Shown piece after piece: positions 1 to 11,199 of a DNA stretch of 64,000 nt. Origin of the DNA: Paraspadella gotoi (Eukaryota; Chaetognatha). Below the pieces are notes generated by a model, which made no database searches, was not told where the DNA came from, and saw nothing but the letters and a program-made list of their open reading frames with translations. The DNA lies in assembly GCA_051294375.1 (NCBI GenBank), contig CM119265.1, positions 25,320,297 to 25,384,296 on the forward strand. Reading direction: 5' to 3'. Both the position numbers and the translations under genes were made by a program. Numbering within the stretch: position 1 is the first letter of the stretch; each line of letters begins with the position of its first letter.

Positions 1-440
1 TTAGATAAAAACAAAAACCAATAACAAAAATTTTACAATAGGGGTGCGTGGGCGTGAACCAAGATCTTTCCATGTTTCAGTTTCATGTTTCGATGTGAAT
101 AAAGAGACCAATCGCTAAATGTTACATGAGATGCTCTGCAATCGCTTTTTTCATATTCCATAAAGTAGATTTTCAACGATTGACCCAAGCAATAAAGAGA
201 AGAGAAAGGAGGTAAGTTAGAAAAGGCCTCTTGGTAATTCTCCTCTCCCCTTTCCTTTTTTTCTTTTCCTCTTCTTTCCTTTTTTTCTTTTCCCTTTCCT
301 TCAATCGTTTTTTTTCCTAAACAATTTTCTATCTTTAAAGGTTTTTGTATTTTTGTTTGAAAAGTTCATTTCGTCTCAAAAATCGAATATTTTTTTTTTC
401 TGTCTCTTTCTCTCCTCCTGTCACGAGAAAAGCATCGGAA
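1..440. other. No gene recognised; polypyrimidine-rich flank
   Basis: AT-rich DNA passing into CTTT/TTCC-rich pyrimidine sequence from about 240. I see no credible coding frame, splice pair or known repeat. Confidence 0.5.
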
Positions 441-450
441 AATTTAACAA

Positions 451-453
451 TTG

Positions 454-505
<52 letters not shown>

Positions 506-506
506 T

Positions 507-547
<41 letters not shown>
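451..547. repeat. (CT)n microsatellite
   Basis: Long CT dinucleotide run broken by one TTCCTTCTCC interruption. The two overlapping open frames across it encode only Leu-Ser repeats and are not genes. Confidence 0.95.
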
Positions 548-551
<4 letters not shown>

Positions 552-784
552 CTCTTTGCAACTATAAGAAAGTTTAATGCATAAATTTAAGCCACGTCTA
601 AAAATCGGAAAAACGAATCGGTGAAAATATTTTTTAAATTTTCTTTTTTTTTTTCAAGTTTGTCCTTTTTATTTGAGTCAGCAACTTCGTAAACAAAAGG
701 AGAAGGATTTCCACTAGTAAGGGTCATGATCGAATTTATCTTCGATTGCAGCTACATTTTTCTCCTTAATTTGTATGATCCGTC

Positions 785-820
785 CTTAAATTTGTCTCTA
801 TGTCTGTCCGTCCGTCTGTC
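785..820. repeat. Short GTCC/GTCT repeat
   Basis: A run of GTCTGTCCGTCC type. The same tetranucleotide recurs in both orientations at 1985-2030 and 11700-11730, and inside the larger dispersed family at 47.8 kb, 49.3 kb and 56.1 kb, so it may be a remnant of that family. Confidence 0.5.
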
Positions 821-877
821 TAGAAATATCTCTGTTTTTCATCGTGATTGAATATATATACTCTCTATTGTTGTAGT

Positions 878-1025
878 CGAGCTTTGCAACAAGTTCACCC
901 TGCCTATTAACATGACACCTTCAGTCGTGATCCGGCGGGAAGTGTGAGGACGGCCGCCAACCGCCTTGGGGGCGTGGAAAACCCCCAAGTCAGGTTCCAA
1001 GCCCAGGACCCGTTCCGTGTCTGCT
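878..1025 (+). mobile_element. SINE-like dispersed element, family B (short form)
   Basis: Shares an ordered set of blocks with 42488-42668 and with the two halves of the interrupted copy at 29107-30385. The blocks are a start reading TTCACCCTGCC, a CAGTCGTGA block, GTGAGGACGGCCG, CCGCCTTGGGG, and an end with GGTTCCAAGCCCAGGACCCG. The GGTTCCAAGCC stretch resembles a polymerase III B box, which would make it tRNA-derived, but no convincing A box is visible. Confidence 0.6.
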
Positions 1026-1084
1026 TGAGACTCTTAAAGAAGTTGCTGATAACACTTAGCGCCTTATCCACAATGTAATGAAAT

Positions 1085-1150
1085 TGCTACAACCAATATA
1101 AAAATTATATTAATTTAACGAATAGGCTATCTTGCCCCATACTTTGGACA
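1085..1150 (+). repeat. Dispersed repeat with ACAACCAATATAAAAATTAT motif
   Basis: A 60-90 bp block found also at 13521-13560 (minus), 25326-25418, 52349-52415 and 58943-58972 (minus), with a diverged copy at 26722-26830. The core is a short palindrome (TTGGTACAACCAA in the best copies) followed by an AT-rich part and a CTATCTTGCCC...TTGGACA end. It behaves like a SINE 3' tail. Confidence 0.6.
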
Positions 1151-3300
1151 TAATATAACTTTAAAATGTATCGTGAGATCGTTGGCGCCACCTTCCATAA
1201 GCGAAGGCGCCAATACCGTAGGTACTAATAAACGGAACTGCTAATGTTGATTATAAAGCGATATATTATCTCGAGAGAAAATTACGCCATAAACACGAAA
1301 TAAAACGAAAGAAAAAAAAAAGAAAGAAAAAAGTTTTTAAAAAATTGTTTTGGGATCGAGAGACGAGGAAATTTTCTTTTTTGTTTTGGACCCGAGAGGC
1401 GCCGGCGATTTCTATTACATCCGGGTTTTTAGTAGCGTTCGTTCGTTAAGGGGGAAGGAAGAGGAAGAGGACGGGCTGGGGAAATGGGAGAGGGAAGAGA
1501 GAGGAGAGAGGAATAGAGGTAAGTTGAAGGAGGGGACAGGAAGTGGATGAGGAAGGGAAGGAGAGGGGAGGAACTAAAAATAGAAACGTTAGATGAAATG
1601 GAAAAAAAATAACCTGAATCTATAGAAAACAAGAACGGTAATTCAATTGTGTTGCGCCGCAGTGACTGCCTTATCACGTGTATTTCTTGTGACATAACAT
1701 GATATGACGTGACATGACTACAATAAATTTTTTTACCCGTGTATTTTTGATACACACTGCATCGAAAGTTTGTTTTTTATTCCGGTTCCATGCTTGACCA
1801 ATCAGGATTCGGGGAGATCGCCCGAGTCTTCAATCCGATTTGCTTTTGGTGGCTTGATACTCCTCTTGATAGTTTAAGGACTTCTTGAAGGCGGCGCTAG
1901 CAGTTTTTTAGATTTAATGTTTTTTCATGTCTTGACAAATGAACAACCAAATATATGTATTATGCAAGTTATAATTAGGACAAACCAACTGACAGATAGA
2001 CCAACTGACCGACGGACCGACCGACCGAAAAATGACTTATAGAGTTGCTCCGTGAATACTCGCGGCGCAACTAAAAAGTGACCTTTATGTTCACGCTAGG
2101 ATGCAGGAAATAAATTTTGAAAACCTTTTTTCAGTTTTAAAACAACATTCAATTACAGAAAATAGCAAAAATATCTGTCAAAAGTTCCTCTTTTTTTTTT
2201 CTAGCAAAAGAAGCGAAATTGAAGCAAAAAGGACGCGAGACGTGACAGGAAACGCCTGATTATAGATTATCCCCCGCCAGGCGGTGTTCACTTTCCTTTT
2301 CACGCTCTCGTAATCACGGAAGTTCATTTGCGCGGGAAAAAAATAGGAATTGCGTTTGAACTTTGATTAAGTCATTAAGGCGGGCCAGAATTTAACATTT
2401 TTTACAATATGAAATAGTCTGCAATAAAAGTCTTTTGTCCTTTTACAACCAAATTGACTTATGATGTTATATTTGGATTAAATTCATTTTCCTCACGCAT
2501 GGAAGCATTTTAATATTTAACAAGATATAAGAATTGCTTAAAAATTTTTGTTTATAAATTTTAATTTTTAAAAATGGATTCTGATGAAGATTAAAGGTTA
2601 ATAGTAGTTAGTATTACAAATTTTAAAAATTTTAATGATAAATAAGTTTAAATTTTAAATCATCATCATAATTCAATACATAAATTTGATAGTTTTTGTT
2701 AATTTTTATAGACAAACCATTAAAATTTCAAAAGGTTGTAGTAATAACCTTCATCTAACTTTTCAAGCTCTATCAGAATCCGATAAAAAAAAAATAAACT
2801 TTACCTCAAAAAATGTTTGACATTATATAGCATTTGGATAATATAAAATAGCATCCATGCGTTTAACTATAAGATAAATCTTAAATCTGTTTTATTTTCA
2901 TGAACTTTAATAAACACATTAAAAATATTTATACCGAATTTTTGTTAATTTGTAACTTGTTCCGCCTTATCAGTCATAAATGATTCAATTATTTTTTACG
3001 GAGAGATGGGTTCAATAAAATGATTGCATCGTGAAGAGTAGAAATCAACTAAGCGCAAAGGATGAAAAGGATCGGATAAGAGATCATTGGGAGAGGTCAT
3101 ATGGACGGTCAAATGGTATTCGGGAAGTTCATCCATAGGTTATTGAGATGGTCAAAATCGAGGATACTCTATTGGGTCAAAAATGATTAAAAAGGACATT
3201 TGTTTCATGATCAAAAGGTCAATTAGCAGGTCATTGGGTCAATGTGCTGGTCAAACGATCGGTCAATGACCGATGGAGAATAAATAAAACGCCAAAGGTT
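1151..3300. other. Unassigned intergenic DNA
   Basis: Includes a GA-rich purine tract at 1440-1590, a GACC-type repeat at 1985-2030, a very AT-rich stretch at 2440-2960 and irregular GGTCA/TGGTCAA iterations at 3095-3270. The open frames at 1350-1550 and 1429-1755 are products of the purine tract. No gene is supported. Confidence 0.5.
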
Positions 3301-3504
3301 AATGGAAACCCGACGCGTCTTTATTCGCTCCCTTAATTCGTGCTCATCGTATCCATTTTTATTGTAATTTTTATTATTCCTTATGTTATTTCTTTTTTTT
3401 TTAATTAATTACTTTTTTCTCGAGTTTTTATTTTGGAACGAAACTTCGTCTTGTTGTGATTCTCGGCCAAATCGAGTTCGCTAATCACCTCATTACGTCT
3501 TTTT

Positions 3505-3610
3505 TACGCCGCTGACGCCGCCGCCACTCCCGCCGCTGCCGCCGTCACTCCTGCCGCTGCCGCCGCCGCTGCCGCCACCGCCGCTGACGCCGCCGCTAAC
3601 GCCTGGCCGA
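3505..3610. repeat. GC-rich GCCGCN repeat
   Basis: Irregular tandem copies of GCCGCTGCCGCC/GACGCCGCC, a sharp GC island in AT-rich surroundings. It could read as an alanine or proline tract, but no surrounding frame supports coding. Confidence 0.7.
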
Positions 3611-3704
3611 AGCATCTACCGAGAATCAGTGATTTATGGACAACTAACGTCACTTAGTTTTGTCGCCATACTGCATTTTTCTTCTATCGTAATGCCACTG
3701 TATT

Positions 3705-3980
3705 TTGTTCCATCGCCCACCATTCAGTCGCCCAGTATTTCAATTACATCGCTCTGCATTTCAATTCCATAGCCCAGCATTTCAATTCTGTCGCCCTGCA
3801 TTTCAATTTCATCACCCAGCATTTTGATTCCCTCTACCAGCATTTCAATTCAGTCACCCTGCCTTTTGATTCCTTCTCCCAGCATTCCAATTCCATCCCC
3901 CAGCATTTCAATCCCATCGCCTTGCATTTCAATTCTATCGCCTAGCATTTCGATTCCATCTCTCTGCATCTCGCTCCACA
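3705..3980. repeat. 21-bp minisatellite
   Basis: About a dozen degenerate units of roughly 21 bp, each close to CAGCATTTCAATTCCATCGCC. The open frame across part of it (3824-4108) reads as an Ile-Pro-Ser repeat and is a by-product of a period divisible by three. Confidence 0.85.
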
Positions 3981-4960
3981 TTAGGCGGGGACGCATTTAC
4001 CTAATGACGCTCGTCATCTCGTTAAACCAGTTTTTTTTTTACGTTAAATCCGTCGACAATTTTTTTCCCCTCATGCAAGTTAATCTGAGTCAAACTCCAT
4101 TTAGTTAAAACTCGTTTCCATGCAAGTTTTTTTTTTCCAGAAAAAGGTTCTTTTGGGGTCATATTTTTTTACTCTTAGCTGCGGTCGACTCGATTCTGTT
4201 TGATAGTCCTGAGTTACCAATGCGATAATTACCTAAAAGTTACAGATCAATGAATTCATGACAATGATGATTAGTAACATAAATGCGCCAAAGGGCAAAG
4301 AAAAAAGAATTACCATCTCACAAATATAACAAAAGTGCCACTGCTTCATCGCGCAAAGAAAAGAGAGGCGCCTCCACCTCATTTCTCTCGTTTTGGATCA
4401 CGACCATTTCTTGTCTCCGCTTCGGTGAACTTCCGTGAATTCATTCAGAAGTCGAAGCCTCACCGCAGAGACGGTGACTGTAACGTTCGAGAGAAGTGGC
4501 GCTCTCTGTCTGTGAATAAGAGAATCACTCTCGATTTCTGAAACATTAATAACATTAATATAATGCTAATTTAAAATTATAAAATAGATGAAGTAACCGA
4601 CAAATCAATCAACGAATGTGTTCATGTCCAAACTTGTTTTAAAACAAAAATAATATCAGATATTCTTTTGTACATGACAACTACCCCAAGGAAAAAGGAA
4701 ATAAATAGAGAACAAAATCTCCAGAACGTCAGATGTTAGATCTGACAAAACCCACGTAGATTTAACTGGCATCCCAAAAAAAAACTTCCTGGCAGAAAGC
4801 TATGATAAAAAAAAGGAACCAAGATGCAACTTGAAAGTTAGAAAAGAAAAAAATAAGCGAAAACTTCCGACAGAAATGGCGCAACTACAACAACAACAAC
4901 GAACCTCGGAAATCGGGGGGAAAAATATATGAGAAAAAACTTTCGCGAACAAAAGGGAAT
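3981..4960. other. No gene recognised
   Basis: Mixed AT-rich sequence without a supported exon, RNA gene or repeat match elsewhere in the window. Confidence 0.45.
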
Positions 4961-4964
4961 GGAG

Positions 4965-5760
4965 TCGTTGTTGTCGTCGTCGTCCTCGTTATCGTCGTCG
5001 TTGTTTTTTCTCGTCGTCGTTTTCTTCATCGTCTCGTCTCAGTGGTTTGTTTTTTTTTGTCAATGTTATGTCATGTAAATCTGTTGGATATAAACTCTCG
5101 TTGGAATTTGTTACTTTTGATTTCATTTTGTGGAATTGTTTCAAACTATAAACAATCATTATTCGTTTACAAATATTGCTGTTTATTATTATTTCATTAA
5201 AAAGTTTCAACCATGATTTCTATCCAGTTACTATCCCTTGTCGTCATTGTCTTCGTCGTCGTTGTTGTCGTCGTCGTCGTTGTTATTGTCTTCGTCGTCA
5301 TTGTCTTCTTCTTCTTCTTCTTCTTCTTCGTCGTCGTCGTCGCCGTCGTCGTCGTCGCCGTCGCTCCCTCGATGTTCCCCCAACTCATAAACAAAAAGCT
5401 CGTCTTCCGGCGAAAAATAAGATTTTTTTTTGTGTGTGTGTTGGCGCTGGAATCTTAATTAATACAAGTAGGCCAAAAGGCAAACACTGGGTAACTCAAG
5501 ACGACGAAGACGACGACGACGAAGATGTGGGAAGAGGAAGAGACGACGACGAGAAGAAAGGGATGACAAATAAGAGGAAGAGGACGACAACAATGAATCC
5601 AAGGATTAAACCGGTGACGAGAATGATGACAAAGTAGCGAAGGAAGTGAGAGAGAGAGAGTTGAATGACAAAGAAGGAGAAACTCTGTAGGGAGAAAAAA
5701 GTGAAAGTAAGATAAGACGACGACGACGACGACGACGACGACGACAACGTGTTTGATAAC
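4965..5760. repeat. Cluster of (GTC/GAC)n arrays
   Basis: Four trinucleotide blocks: 4965-5040 (GTC), 5230-5370 (GTC with GTT and TTC), 5500-5560 (GAC/GAA) and 5715-5755 (GAC). Strand polarity switches between blocks. The frames across them give Val, Ser, Arg or Asp/Glu homopolymers on either strand and are not genes. Confidence 0.9.
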
Positions 5761-6458
5761 AAAGGCTTTTTTTTATGTTTTCTTTTTTGACGAAGATAAA
5801 TTAATCGACGAAGTTTCTTTTTTTAAATCTGGTGTAAATTTCCGTCTCCCCATAAAGATTTTCAGTCTAAAAGTTTAAAAAAATTTAGATTAGATATTCA
5901 AGTCAATTATAATTTAAACCCGTTTGTAAAACATCAACGAATACGACGCTGCAAGAGAACGAAGCAGCTTCTCTTACTCCCGTTCCGAAGCAGCAGCTGC
6001 AGAGCAGATGGAACTTTTTTTTTCCAAAAAATCCTTTTAATGACTTATAAGAATCGTGCTTGTCACCGGGTTGAATAAAAGCTAGAGTGGAGATCTTATT
6101 CTTACGCAATATTTACAACAAAAAAATGATACAAACTAACAAATAGTTCGATAATTAGATTAATCTTTTTTTTCACAAGAATCTATTTCTTTCTTTCTCC
6201 TCCTTTTCAATTACCTTCTCCCCCGTAAATAAACTCCTCTGTTGGTCTCTCCTCGTTTTTTCCCCTTTTGTTTTTGTTTTTCGCGCCACCTGGATTCTCG
6301 TTTCAAGGTCAAAAGGGTCATTTGCCCCCCCAAAGGGGTCAAACATTTCCCGCGTCTCGCGTCTCGGGGTCGCGACGTCATTGGCCTCTGGGTCGAGCGT
6401 TCCTTGACCCGAATCGACGGCAAATTCCCCGAGGGGCTGAAGACGAGATCGGAGTGAG

Positions 6459-6459
<1 letters not shown>

Positions 6460-6526
<67 letters not shown>

Positions 6527-6535
6527 AGAGAGAGA
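6460..6535. repeat. (GA)n microsatellite
   Basis: Long GA dinucleotide run. Overlapping frames encode Arg-Glu or Leu-Ser repeats only. Confidence 0.95.
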
Positions 6536-6734
6536 TTTGGTGGGTTATGGGGGTGTGAGTGGGGGGAAGGATGACATGGAATTGGTTGAGATATTGAAGG
6601 ATGATGGAAGGAAGAAAGGAAGAATAAGAAAAAAAGAAGTGAGAACAAAAAAAGATTTTAAAGAAAGTAAAGGAATTGAGAATTTCTCATTCGTTTAGAG
6701 AATAGGGCTGAAGAGACAGTAATTATTGTTATGT

Positions 6735-6935
6735 GTTAGTGACAGAACCGTTCAATATAAGCAGTCCCTGAGCTTCGGATCAGGCAGTATCACCGTGTTA
6801 CAGGCGAGTTAAGCGCCCCGTCCCTCTTAACTGCAAGGCGACCACCGGGATAGAACCCCGAAGCTTTGGGATGGGAGGCGAATGAGTAGCCTCCGGCATC
6901 AATGGCCGCTGCTGAAAGGTTGGGATCAGGGTTGA
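6735..6935 (-). mobile_element. tRNA-derived SINE, family A, copy 1
   Basis: About 190 bp that recur at 47171-47365 in the same orientation with the same block order. Read on the minus strand it begins with a tRNA-like head: an A-box-like TGATGCCGGAGGC, then GGTTCTATCCC, which fits the polymerase III B box GGTTCNANNCC exactly. The other end carries a GAGCTTCGGATCAGG-type hairpin region and GAACGGTTCTGTCAC. No intact tRNA cloverleaf is claimed. Confidence 0.65.
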
Positions 6936-7096
6936 CCTCAAAAGAAAAAGAAACGAGCTGCAAGAGGCGAGACTCTTCAGAAAGGCGAAGCCAACTTTGA
7001 CGTACAATGAAACGAAACCTGGTTATTTTATGGTTTCAAATTATTTCTTATGGCACGAGGATCTTGATCAGGGCGATCACAATCAAAAGAACGATC

Positions 7097-7125
7097 GTCG
7101 TCGTCGTCGTCGTCGTCGTCGTCAA
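7097..7125. repeat. (GTC)n array before the zinc finger
   Basis: Eight to nine GTC units directly before the zinc-finger frame. They read as polyvaline in that frame and probably do not belong to the protein. Confidence 0.85.
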
Positions 7126-7135
7126 AGTCAACTTG

Positions 7136-7276
7136 AAAAAACATCTTCTCACGCATACAAAAGAAAAACCACATGAATGTAAAATTTGTCATCTCCGTTT
7201 CTCACTAAAGTCAAGTGTGACACGTCATCTTCAAACTCATAGTAAAGAGAAACCAGAAAAAAATGCGCAATTATGA
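7136..7276 (+). CDS. C2H2 zinc-finger fragment (partial exon or pseudogene)
   Basis: The frame encodes the second half of one finger (KKHLLTH) with a TKEKP linker, then one complete classical C2H2 finger: CKIC, twelve residues, then HLQTH, followed by a second linker-like SKEKP and a stop. Spacing C-x2-C-x12-H-x3-H is exactly canonical, and TGEKP-like linkers are typical of tandem-finger DNA-binding proteins that bind DNA in the nucleus. Only about 47 residues are convincing; upstream the frame runs into a (GTC)n array. No further fingers are visible nearby. It could be a terminal exon of a gene whose other exons lie elsewhere, or a relic. The family is clear; the gene identity is not. Confidence 0.65.
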   Translation, partial: KKHLLTHTKEKPHECKICHLRFSLKSSVTRHLQTHSKEKPEKNAQL

Positions 7277-7379
7277 CAAAATAAATATCAATAGAATAAC
7301 GACGGTTAAAAAGTATTTCCATGATTGTCAATCAGCTCTGCTCCACAGTTTAAACCGCTAATCTTCAGCAACTTTTCGA

Positions 7380-7828
7380 TCAATTTTTTATTTATTTATT
7401 TTATTTTATTTTATTTTATTTATTTTTTATTTATTTTTGGGTAAAAAAAAAACAAAGATTTTTTTCATTAAAAATGGACCTGTTTCAATTTATTTTTTGA
7501 ATTTTCCAGAACATTTTTTGGGTAGATTTTAAGTTTCAAACATTCAATTAATATCTCTCAAAACATTGTTCGTCCCGTAGCCATTTTCATATGTAATTTT
7601 TGCATAAACATTTCATGCGATAATACAAGTTTTATAAATGGATTCCGTCTTTTTTTTTGATGTTTTATTAATCAGTTTTAATGTAAATCAGTTCGATCGG
7701 CTAAAATATTAAAATCTAAGGCAGGTCTCCGCCGAATTAAGAAGAAACCATTCTGACAAAAAACGTTTCGCTAGTAGTTTATATGTTGTAGCGCCGCTAG
7801 ACCCTTATTTTCTTCATCAGGCGTTTAA
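7380..7828. other. AT-rich flank with a hammerhead-like box pair
   Basis: Contains an ATTTT-rich tract (7385-7440). On the minus strand CTGATGA lies at 7814-7820, GAAAC at 7765-7769 and GTC at 7754-7756, the order of hammerhead core boxes, but stem II does not close next to the core. Not an active ribozyme on this evidence. Confidence 0.3.
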
Positions 7829-8634
7829 ATATTACACGGTAGGGCAGAGAGGATGTGAAAGAAACAAAAAAGTGCCATCTCTGAAACCTATAAAATCTTA
7901 AAGTATACCCATGAGACACTTAATGTGGTAGGTCAGTAAAATTCGATAAAGGCAGGTTTTTTTTTAAATTCTCATTAAATTTTTTTAAATTTTTTTATAA
8001 AAATTTTAAGTAGTTTATGGAATATGCTTACAATTTGAATGTCTATATGTCTGTCATTATTTACAAAGCATAAGCTTTAATTTGAAACCACTCCCAACTT
8101 TCTATTATTTTTGCTATTGAAATATATGTAAAAATTAAATATTTTTTTTTAAAAAGATTAATCAATTAGTACCATTGAACAGATTATTTCTTAAAAATAA
8201 AAATACAAATATGTTCTCAAAATACATTTCTACTTATTAGGCTTCAAAATAAGTTTTTTTTAATTAATAATAATTTTAATATAAAAATTTAAAAAATAAA
8301 AAAATATTTTGAAAAATATTAATATATACTCTAATTAAGTATTAAAAGTTAAAGCATTATGTTTGTTAATATTTTTACATTTGTCTATAATTAATATTTA
8401 TCAATATTGAGTGAGTTATTATTCTAATATAATTTTATGAATAAAATTTTTTTTGATAAGTAATAAATTATATAATTACTTTTTAAAGCTGGATATGATT
8501 TTGAATTAAAGTGCTCAACTAATATTTATCTGTTATTTTATTTGAGATTAAGTTTTAATTAAATATCATTGTATTATTTTCTCTCTTTTCGTTGCTAAGT
8601 GAATATTAGGAATTGTTTATTGTTTGCCAATACA

Positions 8635-8692
8635 ACGATTTTTATTTACATAGTACATGTTTCGACTCTGTTGATTCGAGTCTTCATCAGCT
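8635..8692 (-). ncRNA. Hammerhead-ribozyme-like motif, left arm
   Basis: Reverse complement of the right-arm motif: CTGATGA at 8684-8690, a GACTC/GAGTC stem, GAAAC at 8659-8663 and an ATC near 8637-8639. PLE terminal repeats are known to encode type I hammerhead motifs. Same weaknesses as the right-arm copy. Confidence 0.5.
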
Positions 8693-8729
8693 TTGAAAAA
8701 CATTATCAAAAATGCTCTACACATTAAGT

Positions 8730-8767
<38 letters not shown>

Positions 8768-8879
8768 GAGAGATTGAGGGAGAGTTTCCAACAAAGGGCT
8801 GAGTAAAGGACAGTGGCCAGATGAGAGGACAGGTGAAGGTAAGAACAGAGAAGAAGATAATTTTGAAATGGTGAAAAGT

Positions 8880-8922
<43 letters not shown>
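8730..8922. repeat. (GA)n tracts in the left PLE arm
   Basis: Two GA runs (8730-8775 and 8880-8922) flank a unique block. They correspond to CT runs at about 10120-10150 and 10250-10294 in the right arm, with different lengths, so the SSRs have drifted since the inversion. Confidence 0.9.
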
Positions 8923-8925
<3 letters not shown>

Positions 8926-9105
8926 ATTACATTTGACAATGTACAACAAAGATAAATTTAGAAAACTTAGAAATAAGCTGAGATTTGAATTAACAAAAGT
9001 TAAATAAGTAATAATGATGAAAAATGAAATGGAGGAATAGGTGGTGAGGGATAGATAAGTTAATAGTTAAGTGAAATATATATAAGAGAAGAAAGAGCTC
9101 AAAAC

Positions 9106-9636
9106 GACCAGCGGCTCCTTACGTGAGCAATTGGTGAAACCGAAAGATAAAATCCCCAGACCGAATACTTCAGGAGCCGTCTATTGGGCGGCCTGTGCCG
9201 GGGCAGGCAACCAACCTTGCACAGCAGCATACGTGGGCGAGACCGGGAAGTCTCTCTCAGATCGGTTTAAACAGCACATAAAGCCGTATCGTGACACACG
9301 AGGTCACTTCTTATCGGCTATTGCCGAGCATTCGGCATCTTCTGGCCATCTGTTTAGAGAGTCCGACTGCCTCGTGCTGTCCATGACCAAAATTGGTTCT
9401 CAAGAGGTATTAGAGAGGCAGTTTACATCAAAGCCCTCGAACCCTCTTTGAACCGTGATGGAGGACGATTCGATCTCCCTCCAAGCTATGACTCGCTAAT
9501 CAAACTGGTGGTGGAACACCCAAAGCCACCCAACCGCACGGTGATTCCCCTGTCCAACTCAACGGGTCAGGCGGAGGCCTCCCGGCAGGCAATGGACGTC
9601 CGATACCTCTCCCGAACCTGTAGCAACTTGGCGTGA
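9106..9636 (+). pseudogene. Penelope-like element: GIY-YIG endonuclease domain, 5'-truncated
   Basis: The frame from about 9113 reads a linker (KPKDKIPRP), then SGAVYWAACAG, then AAYVGETGKSLSDRFKQH, the signature region of the GIY-YIG endonuclease domain found at the C-terminus of Penelope-like retroelements. It then runs GHFLSAIAEHSASSGH, a typical histidine-rich stretch. Around 9411-9419 the frame breaks: the family's usual end (an E-A-V-Y-I-K-A-L-E-P-S-L-N-R-D-G-G-R-like stretch) continues in another frame to a stop at 9636. The reverse transcriptase domain that should precede it is missing; the sequence switches to the inverted arm at about 9105. The endonuclease would nick target DNA for retrotransposition; this copy is defective through truncation and frameshift. 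Confidence 0.88.
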
Positions 9637-10261
9637 CTCTCTGAACGCCAAGCGCCGCCCAAAACGACGGCTACAGGAGGAGGGAGAGGAGTCTGTATCT
9701 CCTGCACCAAAACAGGCAAGAACAGGCAACCGCCACCTCACCGTCAGGTGAGAGGAGGGCCTTCGCAGGCTTATCAGGCAAAGAGATATTAGAGTGGCAC
9801 TTGGTATTTTCCCAGCCGGTCTTTACCTGACCCCATGATATCCCACTCTACAAGAATATCATCTCAGTCTATGACAAGCCAATGACCCGATCATATCGTC
9901 AGCGTCCCACCTTTGTCCACCCGGGGGGGCCAGCTCATTTTGAGCTCTTTCTTCTCTTATATATATTTCACTTAACTATTAACTTATCTATCCCTCACCA
10001 CCTATTCCTCCATTTCATTTTTCATCATTATTACTTATTTAACTTTTGTTAATTCAAAATCTCAGCTTATTTCTAAGTTTTTCTAAATTTATCTTTGTTG
10101 TACATTGTCAAATGTAATTATTTCTCTCTCTCTCCTCTCTCTCTCTTTCACTTTTCACCATTTCAAAATTATCTTCTTCTCTGTTCTTACCTTCACCTGT
10201 CCTCTCATCTGGCCACTGTCCTTTACTCAGCCTTTTGTTGGAAACTCTCCCTCAATCTCTC

Positions 10262-10295
<34 letters not shown>

Positions 10296-10329
10296 ACTTA
10301 ATGTGTAGAGCATTTTTGATAATGTTTTT

Positions 10330-10395
10330 CAAAGCTGATGAAGACTCGAATCAACAGAGTCGAAACATGTACTATGTAAATAAAATCGTTGTATT
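10330..10395 (+). ncRNA. Hammerhead-ribozyme-like motif, right arm
   Basis: CTGATGA at 10335-10341 is followed by one extra A, then GACTC-loop-GAGTC as a perfect 5-bp stem II, then GAAAC (10362-10366). Stem III could form as ACAT/ATGT, or as the short AC...AT form leading to ATC at 10385-10387. It fits the hammerhead boxes CUGANGA...GAAA. Against activity: the extra A before stem II, a poor stem I, and ATC where GTC is usual. Confidence 0.5.
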
Positions 10396-11099
10396 GGCAA
10401 ACAATAAACAATTCCTAATAATTAAATATCATATATTTTCTTAAAAAAAATAAAATTAATTATCTGTATTATTTATTTTTATAATAAATTTATATCATTT
10501 TTTTAAAATTTGTTTTTAGGGCTTAATAAGTAGAACTGCATTTTGAGAACCTATTTGTACTTTTATTTTTAAGAAATAATCCGTTTGAAAGAACTGATTG
10601 ATTATTAATTTTTTTTAAAAAAAATATGATTTTTACTTATAATTCAATAACAAAAAATCGTAAAAAGTTGGGAGAGGTCTCAAATTAAAGCTTATGCTCT
10701 GTAGATAATGATAGATGTATAAACATTAAAATTGTAAGCATTTTCACTAAACTATTTAAAAAATTTTTTAAAAAATTTAAAAAACTTTAATGAGCATTTA
10801 AAAAAAAACCTGCCTTTATCGAATTTTACTGACCTACTACATTAAGTGTCTCATGGGTATACTTTAAGATTTTATAGGTTTCAGAGATGGCACTTTTTTT
10901 GTTTCTTTCACATCCTCTCTGCCCTACCGTGATATTGTGTTCCGCATCTGTCGTGCATCTGCTACGTTTCCTCTATCTTTTTCTCTTGCATCGGTCTACT
11001 TCCAGTTCCCCGTCGACTCATTGCATCTGTCCAGTCAATTCGGTCGCGCCATTCGTCTCGCATCTGTCATCGCGTTTACTCTCGCTGATATGAACAAGG

Positions 11100-11117
11100 A
11101 AAACCGTTTTCCCATTT

Positions 11118-11149
<32 letters not shown>

Positions 11150-11190
11150 CTCCTCTTCCTTTTTTTTCTTTTTTCCTTTTTTTTCGATCT
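11100..11190. repeat. Pyrimidine-rich (CTC/CTT) tract
   Basis: CCTCCTCTT iterations ending in T-rich sequence. The minus-strand open frame is a Glu/Lys homopolymer and not a gene. Confidence 0.8.
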
Positions 11191-11199
11191 GACGAATAT

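Larger units (their letters stand above)
7829..10935. mobile_element. Inverted-repeat structure carrying Penelope-like element
   Basis: The left arm (about 7829-9104) is the reverse complement of the right arm (about 9938-10935); both outer ends carry CGGTAGGGCAGAGAGGATGTG or its complement. The arms contain a (CT)n-rich segment, a conserved block with ACCTGTCCTCTCATCTGGCC, a hammerhead-like motif and AT-rich outer parts. The 830-bp centre holds the C-terminal part of a Penelope-like element (PLE). PLEs are known to carry terminal repeats in direct or inverted orientation and frequent 5' truncations, which fits. The outer AT-rich part recurs alone at 46790-47010. Confidence 0.75.
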
